A stretch of DNA of 64,000 nt from Dipteris shenzhenensis (GCA_047967505.1 CM106540.1); one strand, 5' to 3'. Positions 43,738 through 58,432 are shown, counted from the stretch's first letter. Numbers and translations are program-made. The notes: generated from the sequence alone by a model not told the origin.

Positions 43738-46039
43738 AAACACTTTCACATCTTACTTAAGATTTCCCACTCCAAACATGTCTCTAATGATTTTGTATTT
43801 AAAAGGTACACCCAAATGTAATGATCACCACTTAAAGCACTATAGAACATAGATCTTGACCACATCTCCTTACTCAAAAAGTAATTATATTACAAACATC
43901 ATCTCCACATATTGCAATAGGGATGAAATCTCCACTATCAAAATCCTAATGATAAAGTGAGATGTGATTCTTTTCTCTTTTGATTAAAGCACATCACAAG
44001 AGGCATTGATTTATATATATTATAAGGTTTTAATATCCACCTTTCATTGTGCCTCCCCACTTTTGCCCCCATGATAAAGAACCCATTTGAGAATCAACCT
44101 TTATTTGTGCCTGCCAATATGAGAAAACTGCTTTATCAAAACTATTTCAAATTTTGTTGGTGGAGGAACCTTCAAAAACATCTCTCAAAGATGATACGTC
44201 AGTCACATATTCTTGATTCTCCTATTTGGATTATGTATAGAAGTTAATCTATTAGTTAATATCATGCTCAAGTTTTATGATATTGTCATGCAATCAACAT
44301 ATCATTAGTCGTTATCTTTAAATGTTGAAGTATCACTTTTAAGATATCATACAACTTTAAGCAATTAGTGTAGTGAAAACATACATGATACGTCTTGGTG
44401 TTAGGCTACACATTTCTCCAAGTAAAGTACATGGACTGCATATGCATGTTCTATGTATAGGAAAATCAAGCTACATCATAGTAAAAGTGCATCTTGTGCG
44501 TATAGAAAAATTAAGTTTTATCATAATGCTACAAACTTTCATAACAAAATGGATGTGATTGGACTATGTATGAAATTCGATTCACTTGTGCATGAAAGCG
44601 AAATATTGTTATGACTTTTATTTCATGCATTACTTTCATTAGTTAGGTTGGAATTATTATTACACCTTATTTATGAACAAATACACACTTTGTGTTATCT
44701 TTCCTTTGCTAGGAATGTTGTCCTTGTGGTTGCAATTGAAAACCCTTACCTCATGGAAAATCTTTCCGTTTCTATACCCACAGGTGCATGGTTCCAAAAC
44801 ATAGCAACAATGATTAATTATTATTGCACTAGTCCTCCCTTGCATGCAACATGAAAGTAGGCATTTGGAACTTGTAATTCAAAGAGATTATCATAACTCT
44901 CACAAGCCAACAATGAGTGCACAAGGAATTCATGAGCAATTCCACCCCTAAAAACTTCCTCATTTATGCAAAAAAAGGCGAATTTCACATAAATTTCGTC
45001 ACTCTTAATGCTCACAAGAGAATGCGTAATGGCATCTATGGTCATACAAAAAATGTGACAAGAAAGGTGCAAGTTTGTATTCCTTGGTTTAATACAATAT
45101 AGTTTATCACAATGATTTTATCATCCTAACCCAATTGACATTTTACTAAAGCTTACTTATTGGCGCATAGGTGTAGAACTAATTTGTGCAATTCTAAATA
45201 CATTTTTTTGTGTGGATTCTAAACTCATTCTAAATACTTTCATTCTCTTTTGTCATTTGACCCCTTTTCATGGAATTCTCATGTTTTTAATGACAGATAT
45301 CGCTCATGAGATCACCTTTTGTTGTGTGATCCCTTTGTAGGGATATCTAACCTCCAATGTTTCCATTGTGGATACCGGTCATGATATTCATTAACACACC
45401 ACTAACTGTCTCATTGCCCATCCTAATCACATTTAGAATATCTAAGAACTAAGCACAATTGGACCAACTTTCACTAACCATCAACTTTGCCTATATGATT
45501 CTTTGTTATGTTGCTATACTTGCATTCAATTTGGCTACTTTTATGTATCCATTGAGGAAAAGCATGTAGTTGCAACATTTGCCAGAAAGGATTTTGCAGT
45601 ATGATGCTTGTGTGGTGACTTTTGGATGGGTTTTGGATGCCTTTAATGCATACCTATAAAGGAGAAAGGAAATTTGAAACCCTTGGGGTAAATGGGATTC
45701 CTAAGATTTGCATTGGGATGAACTTCCAATTTCATCAGATGTCTCTAAAGAGACATTGAGATGAACTTCCATTTAAACTTTTATAAATAGCATTGGCTAA
45801 GGATGCCTTTTCATTAAATTTGGTTAAGGTTTGTGTGGTTCTATATAATGAATACACTTTGTTAAAGTATTATTTTACTTTATATGATGAACGTAAGGTA
45901 TTTGCAATGCATAATCTTTCGCTTAAAATCAAGGATGATCACACATTTTGTATCCCATTATTTGTGCATTTACTATATGCAAATAAAATTATGAGATTTC
46001 TTATCTAAAGAACACAATATAGTGATTTGGCAATTCGGC
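43738..46039. other. AT-rich DNA without a recognised gene
   Basis: Only short open frames with no family features. It may be the decayed interior of the element suggested by the 42.7/48.8 kb direct repeats. Confidence 0.4.
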
Positions 46040-46410
46040 ATCCTCCATTGGGCTTATACAATTGTCTCTTTTGATAGTTACCTAAATGACATCAAGGATA
46101 TGATCACAAATTTTGATAAGATGGTCGATGAGAGGTTTAAGATTCTAGTTGTTGATGTGAATGTTCTCAATAAAGCACATAATATGGTAGACAAATAATA
46201 ACCAAACCCCAAACATCGGGTCGTGTGGCATGTGTGTAAGAAAATTGGACATTGTAGCTATGAATGTACTTACTATTTGAAGGTTGGTCAAAAGGAAGAA
46301 AGTTGCAAAAAGAAGCTATATGATGCAATTAATCAACCACCAAAATTTGAAGTAAAAGCTCACGTGATTTTTAAGGGAAAAGTAGTCAATGTAGCATCCA
46401 TGTCAAAATA
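46040..46410 (+). pseudogene. Gag-like zinc-knuckle remnant
   Basis: Reads SYLNDIKDMITNFDKMVDER, two stops, then WHVCKKIGHCSYEC followed by a lysine-rich stretch. The knuckle fits C-x2-C-x4-H-x4-C if the first Cys has become Trp (TGT to TGG). Weak on its own. Confidence 0.35.
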
Positions 46411-48796
46411 GACAACAATCATCTTCAAGAGATGTGAATCTTTACTACTAACTCATAATAAATAGGTATATATCATGACTCGATCCAAGAGTAAAAACAC
46501 AAATGATAAAAAACTTTTGTTTGAAGCAAAACCTATAGAGATATTAAGTTGACACATTGTTATAGAAGAACTTCCTAAGGAAGAACTAGGAAATTTGAAT
46601 TAAATGAAAAGCCACCTCTGATTATTAAATATGCTGGAACCTTTGCTTGGGGAGGTAACCTCAAGAGAACTAATGAATCACAATGAACAAGGAAACAGGG
46701 TAATGGAATCATTTATGTCAGCAAGCCTTACAAGATTTTGAGCCATATGATGTTGCTAGGGATTTGGCTAAATTACTTGTATTGACATCAAGCCTTGACG
46801 TTGTCTACAAACATATGTCAAATAGTGAGGTCACTATTTTTAGGGACAAAGTACAGCATCAATGCATTGGTGTCATGAGGAGTAACAATTGCTTTGATGA
46901 CAACAAAATAAAATTGCCCTCATATTTGCATAGAAGTGGAGGGACAGACCATAGTTGAATAAGATTGGCCCAAGCTAATTCAAAAAGGTTTGTTGTAGCT
47001 AGGTTAAGCCTAGTTAAGGCAATGTGAATTCCCAATTACATCCTATTGTAAGTAAGGCAAGTTCATTTGATTGGATTGGTCCTTAAGTTAATTTCCTTTA
47101 AGTGCCTTTGTGAGCTAAAGCCAAGTGAATCAATTATATTAGATAAGAAAACTTTTGTTACTCATGATTGTCTCATTGGTCCTTGACTTTATTCACATGA
47201 AGATCCTACCATATTTTGTATTCACACAATCAAGTTCTAGATCATCAAGCATCCACAAGTCAATTTCGACCTAAGCCATTATAATATATTTGATAGAACT
47301 TTTCTATTGAGGATGTGAGTCCCATTTCCTTTTCTATGCATTAAGGTGGGAATACCTCCAAGGTGGAAACTTGGGAGCTTTGATGTCAAGGGTAGAGTAT
47401 TATTCTATCCCTTCTACCATGGCGGTTGTCAATTCCTTTGCCATTTCCTTGTGCATTATGGTGTGAGCAACTTCAAAGTGACTCTAGTAGGTAATCTATG
47501 TTTTGCCACATTGTGAGTTGCTCTAAAATTTGGGTATTGGATTGCCACTCCAAAGTGTACGTTACAAGAAATTGAACCTGAGCATGGAAAAGTATATGAT
47601 TTGTTATCTCTTAATTTGTAAATTCATAGTTTCTCTTTTTGTTGAGTAGGGTGTGAACATCCTAATAGTGGAGAGTTTAGAGCATGAGCTTGTATTGCCT
47701 TCCTTTAAAAAACCAATCTATAATGGGAGTTGTTCATAAGCAACATGGCTACTAAATCAATCACTAATCCTTTAGCAACAATTAAAGGTGGTAGACAAGA
47801 GAAAGCAACAAACCCTATTGGTCTTAGGTGGAAATTAGTACAGCATACATAAAATGATAACACCTATTCTAAATTGTCAGCTTGTAACAAAACTACAAGT
47901 GATGCTACATTTATAAGAAGATATTATCTCGATGGTGACAAACATCAAATAAGAAAGTATGCGTCCCTAGTGCATCCAAGATTGCTATATGTGATAAAAA
48001 TGCTAGAAATCCAAGTGCATAGAAACATCAATGTATTGAATCCCAAAGCACTTGTTTCGAAGCAACTCTCATAAATGAGATGTACATAGAAAGCCTTCTT
48101 TATCCTTCTATCAGGGTTCTTCTTTTAGTTGAAAGGGGAAAGGGACACTGCCTAAGTTGACATTACTAATGCTATCGTTCGATGTAGATCATGTCCAAAC
48201 ATCATTTATGTTAGTATGGTGAGAACTTAAGGAAACGATAATGCATTGAAAAGACTACTTGTGACAATATTTTGCACATGTCACTATTCTATTATGGACT
48301 TGTTGGAAAATTGAGATGCTATAATAAAAGCATTTTATTCATAAGATTATATTGTGAAAGGGCCATAAAAAATAGAAAACTAGCAAGAGTAGATGTTTGT
48401 AAGACAATGTCACCTATGATGTTCAAGATCATGAGTGCCTATGTGCAAGAGAGAGAGATTCAAACACTAAAGGCTTTAATGGATGCACAATCGAATGTCT
48501 TGGAAGGAAAATTTATTTATAGGCCAAGTGTGATTCCTATAAGGTCAAGGCAAATTATGGTAGTCTTTTGTTTTATGATTTACAAAATAAATCCATCGAT
48601 TCTTGACATTGAAGATCATTGAGGCCACGCAACTATAGGTAACTAGACTTGACAAATGTCAAGGGTCCCTATCTACATTAGGGAAGGGGTTGTTCCTAGC
48701 CTACGAGTTTGATAAAAGCTCAAGAACTAGATCATTTTGACAGATTTTCCAACAACCTTAGTATAAGAAAGAATAAGTGACAAATCCGGTGACTCA
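46411..48796. other. AT-rich DNA without a recognised gene
   Basis: Scattered short frames, for example 48272-48622 on the + strand, without recognisable motifs. Confidence 0.4.
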
Positions 48797-48960
48797 TAGA
48801 ACAATTGCATTGTCTATTCTATTATGACTAAAGTATTCTACTTTGGATCATTGACTAAGATTAAAGCATCCAGTCATTCCTAGGATACATATGTTAAACC
48901 TTTTGTAATCACCTTGCTCTTATGTATTGAAAGTGGAAAATCTATAATTTTGTTAAATAT
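48797..48960. repeat. Diverged direct repeat, right member (partner at 42721-42890)
   Basis: Same orientation as its partner and immediately 5' of the copia gag remnant at 49020, so it could equally be the 5' LTR of that element. Confidence 0.55.
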
Positions 48961-50887
48961 TTTTTGAGTTGAAGTGCTATTGTAACATTCCAACCACGTC
49001 GAACAAATCAAAGCTCCTCAATAGTTGTGTGTAATGTAGTGTGATCTGAATGAGGGAGATTTGTTGTAGGACTACACCACGAAGGTGAAGCTAGTTAGAG
49101 ATCAGCTTGCACAGTAGTTGGTCAAAAAATGAAATTGTCCTAGACTACCAAATTGGTGATGGATGCTTCTCTAGAGCTAAAAAGGGTTTGTGACAACCAT
49201 GATCACAAGACAAATGTTGATGCCAAAATTTCACGAAGATTTGGTTTTGTTTCTCCTACAAGAAGAGGCTCAAGAAAAGAAGTTCGGCAAAATCCAAATA
49301 CAAGGCCTTCTTGGCTAAAGGAAATGGCAAAGGGAGACTTGGTAAGTGCAATCCATATAAAGGTTCAAAGTTTGAAAAGGGTGGATCTAATAGGAAGCAC
49401 AAAATGCTCTTCAATCATGGCAAATTAAGACACTTTCCTCGAGATTAGTAAAGCAAGTGGCAAGAAGGTGGGCTCGTGTTGAAATAGATCCAAAAAAAGA
49501 CAAACTAGGTTTTGTGAAGGAAAGGATGTCAAATGCAAAGGCTAATATTGCCAATGCAAAGATAGAATCGAAAAATGTCATCAAGGAAGCCCTATTTTTT
49601 GCTCAAGGGATGGAAAAATATTTCAATTTCATGATATTTTTAATGGTGAAGATAGGTATGTAGATGATGGTGCATCTAAAAGCACATGGCAAAGACCCAA
49701 GAGTGGTTTCATACGTCACTAGATCAGGTTCTAAATTGTGTGTCACTATGGGTGACAACCAAAACTATCCTATCAAGGGAATCTAAGCAATGCCATGCAA
49801 GACAAACAATAGAGAGCTGAAAGTCCTTATCGAGGTATATTATGTCTAGTTAGCTATCTTGCAAGAAATGTGATGAGTGTGGTCTTTGATGAAGAGACTA
49901 TTGTGATTCAATTAGCACGAAAGAATCATCCATGCTAAATACTCTATTTCTAGATGCAATGTAGAAGTCTTGAATTGTGGACAAGCTCCCACAACTCGTC
50001 TCAGTAGTCATGAAGTATGTAGGGGTTTACATATAAGGAAATCAACAAGGTATTGATTCCCAATGGTGGCCATAACTTGGGTTTCATGACACCACCCAAA
50101 TCAGAGCATTTTACATGTCATGGTCCCATGTCCATCCAGATCTGAGTATGTACTCACATTCATAAATGACTTTAGTTAGGTAACATGGATTACTCTTGGT
50201 TAAAGAAGTCTCATGCCTTCAACACGTTTGGGGAATGGAGAACAACGGTAGAATGTGATATTGGGAAGAAGCTAAAGTTTCCTTTTGAATAGAAAGAGGA
50301 GGGGAATTTACATTGATACAAGTTGAGAACTACGGAATGATAGCTAACCATGGCGAGAACATCCCATAAAAATGAACAGCCAAGATGGAAAAATTGAATG
50401 ATAGTGGAGACAAGACTAACCTTGTTGAGACGGAAGAATCTTTTACATTCATTCTCAACAGAGGTAGTCAATGCAACTATCCATGTTCTTAATCGAATGC
50501 AATGAACTTAGTAAAAAGGAGACATCCCTTGAGGCATACTCTGAAAATAAGCGTATTATCAAGCATCTTCATGTGTTTGGGTGAGGCACTTATGTCCATG
50601 TGCATGATGATGCTTAGACTAAAATCAAAATCTAAGGAGCCAAAATTGCATCTTTATTAGCCATAATCAATAGTCCTAGTCCTATCAGCTATTTGATAAA
50701 GTGATACAAAATGTGAGATAAATTGGGATATGGTCTCAAAGATTGAATCCTTAGATATTGGAGTAGCCTCAAGATTGCAAATTGATGTAAAACCAAATCC
50801 GATTCTAGTATAAGACCTAGATCCAAGATTAGCTAACATAGAGTCAGGCCTAGATCTAGACCTTAAGAATATTAAATTTATTGTGAA

Positions 50888-50956
50888 GGGAAAAGAGACT
50901 ATTGTGATGTGGGAAAAGAGACTATTGTGATGTGGGAAAAGAGACTATTGTGGTGT
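50888..50956. repeat. 23-bp tandem repeat, three copies
   Basis: Unit GGGAAAAGAGACTATTGTGA plus TGT at 50888, 50911 and 50934; the last has one change. Confidence 0.93.
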
Positions 50957-51515
50957 AGAGAAACATCAAAAGACTTAGGGAAGGCCAAAATCACAATGTC
51001 TGGTTCAGATGGGGTGCAAAGGTCAATGTGAATTTAGCATGTGCCTACAATGAACTATGGCTCAATGGCTCAAGTTCATCAAGAAGTTGAGGTCCTTTGA
51101 AAAGGCAATCCAAGTTGGAATTGAGATAGAATCCATTGAGAGATACTGAACACAAGATTTGGTTTAGCAAGTGATATACAAGGTCAAGTACAATTCTAAC
51201 AAGATGCAACAAGTATAAGGTATGACTGGTGGCCAAGCGGTTTGTACAGATGAAAATTCTCAACTACAATAAAGACATTATTTTGCACAACTCAAATGAA
51301 GATGATGTGGATGGTTATCATAGTAACAACACATTCTTAGTGGTTTGTCTTCTAAATAGACATGTAGTCAATGTTTGCAATTGGGGATTTTGAGGAGGAG
51401 GTCTATGTGGCATAACCATCTAAATTTAAGATCCTAGATGATAAGGTGCATGGATTTTGAAAGACACTATATGGGTTGAAAAATGTCCCTTTGCATGAAA
51501 CCAAGGATCTACGAG

Positions 51516-51617
51516 TACTTCGAAAGAAGTGGTATGATCCAAAGTCCATCATATGCAAACTTGTATGATTACCTTGACAGAATTGGTATGATTTGGAGTC
51601 CATCATTTGCAAACTTG
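51516..51617. repeat. Short duplication inside the decayed copia
   Basis: TGGTATGATCCAAAGTCCAT with CATATGCAAACTTGT recurs 60 bp later as TGGTATGATTTGGAGTCCAT with CATTTGCAAACTTGT. Confidence 0.8.
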
Positions 51618-52570
51618 TGTCGCCATTGATAGCAAATGAAAGTGATGGTGATCATATATGTTTATCATTTGATCAAAACAAGGGATCATGAGGAGAAGAT
51701 TGAAGAGGTAAAGGCTCTATTCTAGATGGAGTTCAAGATGATCAACCCTTGCCTTCCTCATTACTTTCTCAACATTGAGATTTGCTAGGAGCAAAATAGC
51801 AAGTTCATCTTTGTAGGATAAATATTGACTAGAGATATTGAAGTGGCTCTAAATGAAGGATTGCAATGGCAATAGTCACTCCACTGGAAGTTGTGGAAAA
51901 GCCGAGTAGTCACAACTAATAGATTTGACCCATTATTGACAATTATTCAAGAGCTATTATATCTTTTGAATACCTACCTTGACATCATTTTCTCTAGTTT
52001 ATTTCTTTATCAATTTTCATCTTTGCAAGGGAGACATGCTAGAAGGCATGCCTTCATGTTCTCTTAGCTTGAAGGGTAGCATATTAGAGTGGGATCAACT
52101 TCTACGAGTATTGCGCATGGTTGAAGATGTGAATACACAATGAGCCACTTTTGGATATAACTTCATGCTAAGACCTTAAACTCTCTCAGCAAGAAGCAAC
52201 CCATAGTGTCTTTGTCTTCAATGGACATAGAGTACTAATCATCATGTATTATAGTATACAAGGCTTTATGAGTTAGCTAGATTCTAGAAGACATGGTCTT
52301 CCAAGTGATGAAGCAATGGAGGATTATTGTGACCGTCGCTAGAGTTGCATAGTGATCATAAAGTACCTATGTTGCATAGTGATCACAAAGAACCTCGTGT
52401 TCCACACAAAGATGAAACACATCAAAGTCCATTATCACTTCATTAGGGAGTTTGGATGGGCTAACTCAATTGATCTATTCCCTAATGGGGAAAATGCCAC
52501 AACTTTTTTAGTAAGGATTTGCCTTGAGAACAAATAGAGCATCCGTTCTATGCTGCTTGGCATAGTCCCA

Positions 52571-54779
52571 CATTTTGTTAGTGAGAGGAGGGGTTTGAAG
52601 TCATTGCCCCACATGTGAGTTTTGATCATCAACAACAAGAAGTGACTACCACGTCATCAAGTAAAACTCGACTATCGGACTCTACCACATCATCAAAATG
52701 TGGCATTTATTCTCAAACAATCGCCATGTTATAAAACAAGGTTCCATCAATGACAAGTACCATATCATCAAGCAATTGCCATGTCATCAAACATGGTTTA
52801 ATCAAGGATTTTCCACTAGCATAAGGGAATAAATGGAATGCCACCACTCAAAACCAACCCTCTAAAACAATCAAGATTCTTGCAATAGAAAATGTGAACA
52901 ATACCAATGATCTAAATGTTCTAACTAGGCATTAGATGGAGTCTAAGACAAAATAAAGTTGGATGTCTTTGAATAGGACCAATCAAGTCACCAATTGATC
53001 CCAAATTAGGAGGTCAATAAGGAAAATGCAATCTAGAATCGAGAAGGTTAAATCTAATGAAGGATAAGATACAAACTCAACCATGTCAACATCATCATCG
53101 ACATCCCTACCCAAATTACAAAATCTTGATAATTTAAAATTAGTATTTTTGTACATACCACTTTTGGATTTATACTAAACAAAAAAGTGTAGAACATTTC
53201 AAGAAATAGAATCCTTGATTTCCCTAAGGATTACCTTGTAACAAAGGTCCAATCATGGAACTAGTGTGTCTTGAGTTTGTAAGGATAGGACCTTCAAGAG
53301 GCAATGATATAATCTTGAAACTATCATCCTTGTCTAACACAGAAGGGTCAGAATCAAGCATTTCAATGTCCTTGGAGCACACAAACATGTTTTGACTTAT
53401 GGCGATATCGGGCACACAAATTGGAGTGCCTTCCTTCTTTTGAATAGTTTGTGTGCTCATCTCTAGCTATTAATGGTGGTAGGATGCCTAAAGGACCCAA
53501 ATTTGGTTTCCATAGCTTTCACTGAATGTGGTACCATTCCCTTGAACAAAATCAAAAAGATGCTCATCACAATGTGACCATCACTTTGGAATTTAGGTGG
53601 TTGAAACCTATAAAAGCTTTTAAGATGGAGACTCATTCCTCAATGTTATTTTAGTAGATCTCTATTAGCTTTTGGGTATCCCACATTTGGAAAAAATAGA
53701 CTTCAAAATAATCTTGAAATCAAATCAATTTTCCATCTCATTCAAGACATATGGGTGTAGATAGCTAGACTACCTATCACTGTTACTTTGTAGAAATAAC
53801 TTTGTAGTGAAGCATGTCCCAAGCTCTCGAAGAGTGTTTGAGGCTATCTTGTGAAGCCCGTGGATGAGAGTTGTACACTTGATCCGTAATTGGGCCAACA
53901 TCCAATAGTTGACTTAGATTCTTGGAAGACAATGCTAGTTAGAGCAAAAAATTAGGATGCAAAATACTAGACTATAATTAGAATAGCATACAACTAGAGA
54001 AGGAGGAGTAACACTAGAATATGAATAGCATCCAACGAGAGAGGGTGTACCATTAGGAGATGAATTTTTGGTTGATGAAATCATGAATTGGATGCACATG
54101 GTTATCATTGACTAATCCAAGGATGACAAGTGTTGACCCAATTGAAGAAGATACACTAAGGAATCCAAAGAAAGTCAATTCATATGCAAGTGATTACATG
54201 ATTGTGCTAGCACCAAACAATGGGATCGTCAAAGCCTCTAACAAATCATCAAGAAATTTGAGGTATAATCCCCTACTCCTTGGAAATAAGATGTGATACA
54301 TAATGTTTGTCTTCCATGTCCATACTTTACTTTGTGTCCACTCGATAAGGAAATACAAGAAAGATAAATATCACTTAATACAACATTATGTATAGGATGT
54401 TATGCTTGGAAAACAAAATGTAGTCTAAACTTTCAACCAAAACAACACGGAATCTATATGTCTACTCCCTAATAAAATCACCCACCCTTTGCTTGAAGAA
54501 AATAATCCATTCCACAAACACACCTCATTCAAAATCAAGGGAAAACATTGCTCTCAATAATATGTTTCTTGAACTAAACTTAGGTTTTTGACACACTTTA
54601 AGACAACTTGGCTCTCAAGGAAGAGAGTCACAAAGTTCATCTTCATCATTTTGTCAACTCTCAAATGTAAAATAAGTGCCTAGACTTTGTGCCCATCCTA
54701 GAAGTGCTACTAGCTTATGGTGATCGTTATACTTGATCATCTATCCATGCTTCTCTCCAAGCTTGATCCATGTAACTTC
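52571..54779. other. AT-rich DNA without a recognised gene
   Basis: The first 250 bp repeat words such as CCATGTCATCAA and CATCATCAAG. A 78-codon minus-strand frame at 53224-53460 (ISLPLEGPILTNS) has no known family. Nothing else seen. Confidence 0.4.
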
Positions 54780-56913
54780 ACCTTTGGGGTAAAAAAGAGA
54801 TATTTGGGTTGCCAAGTGGCTATAGACATTTTAGTACAGTAGTAGATAGCCCCCAGTTTTTCATGTGATGCAAACTTCTCTATTGGAGCTTGGGCAAACT
54901 TTCTTTAGCAGGAAGGGCCTTGGTGGCCAACCAAGTCCTCCTTGCCACATCCTAGTATATAGTGTCTTGCACAGGGGATGCATGGATCAGCTTAGGCACT
55001 TGGTGCACAACTTTTTGTTGGAATGGTATGATGGAATGCAAAACACTAGAGCCAAGGTCACTTGGCATACATTGATCTTGCTACGGGCAGAGGGAGGGAT
55101 GTGAATCATTGATATAGAGATGCAGAGTAGAGCCTTGCTAGGGCTCATCCCTAGCTCAAAACCCTAGAAGCTCTTGCTTTGAGATGAGGGCTTCTTCAGA
55201 ACACACCTTATACAAGAGGACAGTGGCAATAGTCTCACAAGTGGATCCTTAAAGAGGCTCCCCTCATAGGGAAGGGCTCCCCTTTGACGAGGAGTCTCCA
55301 TAGGGTTTGCTGGCACTTGTATAGGGGACTCATTTGGGCTAGTCTTACAGTCCTCACGAGTTTTAGTAGCAATCGCTCATTTGGCATCGGGAGGTTCAAG
55401 ATCAAGAGGGTCTCATGTTGGGGCAGCTTACCCACATCAGTTGGTTGCATCGGGACATTAGTCAACCAAGTCATTTGGGACTTGGAGACATCTCCCCTTA
55501 GAGGCAGAGGCATGGGTGCAGGCACACTAGCATCTAAGGGGGGCATAGATGATAGAGATTGACGCAACGATCCTTATTTCATGGTGCATAGCTCCCTCGG
55601 GCTCCTCATCATTGGATGGATAGTGACATAGATGATAGAGATTGATGCAATGATCCTTATTTCATGGTAGGAGGGGTTGCATAGCTCCCCCTAGTTCATC
55701 ATTGGATGGACATTTCTCAAGGTTAGGTTGCCTCTTAGGTTCAATTCTTATGGCAGTCATTTGGCTCCTACCACCATAGATACAATAGAGGGGGTGGGGG
55801 GCTCCTTCAGCTCGAGTTGGTGGGAGACCTTCAAGAGGATTAGGCTTTAGGCTTGCTAGAGTGCTAGAGGGTTAGGGTTGTGGACTATTTGGGTAGAGTG
55901 TGGACTATAGACCTCACAATGGCAACTCTAGTTATGGGAGGGCCAACCTCTGTAAGAGATCATGGGACACAAGTGAGTGGTTCTTGTTCCCATGGGGAGG
56001 GCACTTGAATAGGGTTGAGGATGTACCCTTCTTTTTGCACCCCACCTGCATTGGCTGACATCTTCAGGTAGCGGTAGTAGCATGAACCCTTGAGGGAGTG
56101 GCATTGGGTAGAGTAGTTTGGATGATTGTGCATGGAGGGTTTCTCATCAGCGGCCCCTAGTTAGAGTAGATGTAGGTGGATGGTAGTTGTCAATACTGTG
56201 AATATAGAGTTTGGATATGTGTATGGGGATGCCCTGTAGCACAAAGGATCTAGACAGTGGCTCTTAGGATTGTGGGAAATACACAACAAATGCAGGGAGA
56301 CTTTACTCGAGGGATGGGGTTTCTTGCCTTACAGAGGGGAGCCATTCATTCTCAATTGATATAGCATCCCTAGCCTACCACATTCAGGGCCATCATGTGG
56401 TCAAGATTGAGGCATATGATGGAACGCCTCCTTCCATGTGTGCCTTGCACCTTTACCAGAGGATAATGTATGGGAGATGGTGTCCAGCATCATTGCTTAG
56501 AACATCCGTGTGGCCATTGCATTTTGGTGATAGGAGGCAATTCTATTTCCTTGGGAGCCACTCTTGTCGCCATTTGGTAGGACATTATCTACACCCTGCA
56601 TGCCACCTGGGAGCGAGGGACATTGGGTTCTAGAGTGATCACTGAAAGGGAAGAGTTTTTTGGCAAGGCTTGTCCTATAGGCATTCTTTATGTTTGCATC
56701 GTGAGAGGTATTAATCATTGGATTTGGCACCTTGGTTGTTAGCCCCTATTCTAGAGATTGTATAGCATTGAGTTGGATTCTGTAGAAATAGGTTGGTGAC
56801 AAGCAAGCTTGTTTTGCTTCATTTCCCTTCCCATGATCAACACCTTTTGGATGGCTGATTTGTATGGTTGGTTCTTAAAATTAATAGAAGTTCTTTTTCT
56901 CTAGAAAAAAAAA
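54780..56913 (+). pseudogene. LINE ORF2 3' remnant
   Basis: Same family as the two younger LINEs: QLRHLVHNFLLEWYDGMQNT and RAKVTWHTLILLRAEGG (54985-55104) match the region after RT in the intact ORF2. Near 56480-56600 the frames follow its C-terminus (WEMVSSIIA, ATLVAIW-DIIYTLHATWER). It ends TTAATAGAAG, then TTCTTTTTCTCTAG and poly(A) at 56905-56913. Many stops, and 5'-truncated. Confidence 0.75.
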
Positions 56914-57840
56914 GAAGTCATTGTAGAAGACATCGGATTACATCTCAATTATGGATCGAGTTTTTGAAATAATGCCCATTCTAGATAGACTACTCAGCTA
57001 TGCCTTGTTGGCTATATGTGGAACTGAGTTATATGTCATGATCATATTGGTACATGCTTTATCACTATAAAAATTTAGGGCATTGAATTTCCCCCCTTGA
57101 TTGGAGCATCAATTGATATAGATCTTACTCCTATATACCCATTTGTATACCTACAACAAGCTCTAGATTACCACAATTCCTAGTATGCGGAAGTTATTAA
57201 TCCAACATTGTATGAGGCTTTGTACCATTCTAAGCTGCTACTCATCATACTTAAAATGCCACTTAACATTATCAATGACCCTAATATTAGATGCCATATT
57301 CAAATGTATATGTCTTAAGGCACAAGACCTCCAATAATATAACTTTGGCAACTCAAAGAAATGATAGAGACTAAAATCTTGAGGGAACCTTGATCACAAG
57401 CCACAAAGTGATATGCCATGATTCAAACAACCACAACATGGATAGAGTTCTAACCACACTAAGGATCCAATGGATTGGATCCCAAAATATAGGGGGCAAC
57501 TAATAACATGGCCAACAACACTATTGGCAATAATTGGAATTGACCATGGAACCCTGAGCTTGTTTTGAGAGAAAATTCAAAATGTTTTGGCCCTAAGGTA
57601 TTCCCATGACAAGCTAAAGCCTATCGATAGTTATAGGAGTTAGAATAAATTGATTTATGTTTCTTTTTGGAAGAGAAAAATGGTAGGTTCATGCATGTAC
57701 CCTAAAAACTCTCTGTGTATAATTCATTCTCAATGGGCTAAACAGCCTCTATCTATAATTCTGTCAATGGGGGAACCCTGGACACACTTTGTATCTAATT
57801 CTTTATCAAATGGGAATTAGAATAAGTTCATTTTGTCCCC

Positions 57841-57880
<40 letters not shown>

Positions 57881-58432
57881 AAGATATCTTGCTCCCAAAT
57901 TTGGTATCTTGCATGCTCTTAGTTGAAGATTGCTTTCTTGCTTCCTCCTTCATAAATTGCTGCTTCAATCTTGGTCCCACTTTTTTGGTCTTTTATATGA
58001 TCTTGTTTGAAGCTTGCTTTAATTGTTTGTTTCCTCCTTCGTAAGTTGTGCTTGTGCTTGTTTCTTGCATTGAATTCCTGGTACTCTTAGCTCTTCCTTC
58101 AATTACACAAGCCATCACCCATTTGCCAAGGGCAAACACTTGGGTGTATAGAGTAGTTGAGTAGGCAAAGTACATATGTGTATACCCTCCCATTGGATTA
58201 GCAAAATGGGATCCCACTTAGAGTCCCTTTTGTAATGATTAGGGACTGCCCTTTAGTTTGCAGAAGAGAATTGAATTTTCCCTTTGTAAGCTTTCCTTTT
58301 GCATCCTTTGAGTGTGGGTGTAGCACAAGCATGTGTGTTTTGTATTTGCTCCTATATCACAACCATACAAGCACTTGAGTGTCATAAAATCACCTGCAAG
58401 ATGCCATTCAAATCAAAATGTTCGATGCTCAT
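56914..58432. other. DNA without a recognised gene
   Basis: Includes a (TC)n run at 57844-57878. A + strand frame near 57330 (PPIIWLWQLKEMIETKILRE) is faintly like a gypsy RT start, too weak to call. Confidence 0.4.
57844..57878. repeat. (TC)n microsatellite
   Basis: About 34 bp of TC dinucleotides. Confidence 0.97.

Larger units (their letters stand above)
49020..52570 (+). pseudogene. Heavily decayed copia gag-pol
   Basis: Landmarks appear in copia order across many frames: a gag-like start at 49153 (MVMDASLELKRVCDNHD); a protease-like region near 49670 (DDGASKSTW); integrase end near 50520 (SLEAYSENKRIIKHLHVFG, GTYVHVHDDA); an RT piece near 51400 (EEVYVA, KTLYGLKNVPL); RNase H near 52180 (LSKKQPIVSLSSMDIEY) and the closing LVFHTKMKHIKVHYHFIREF at 52390-52450. 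All stretches are broken by stops. It is much older than the copia at 1-5987. Confidence 0.75.

Noticed and set aside
53224-53460. Minus-strand 78-codon gene
   Set aside because: No motif, no promoter, no neighbouring exon; surrounded by decayed repeats.
57280-57600. Gypsy RT fragment
   Set aside because: One short stretch (QLKEMIETKILRE) is suggestive, but no flanking motif follows in any frame.
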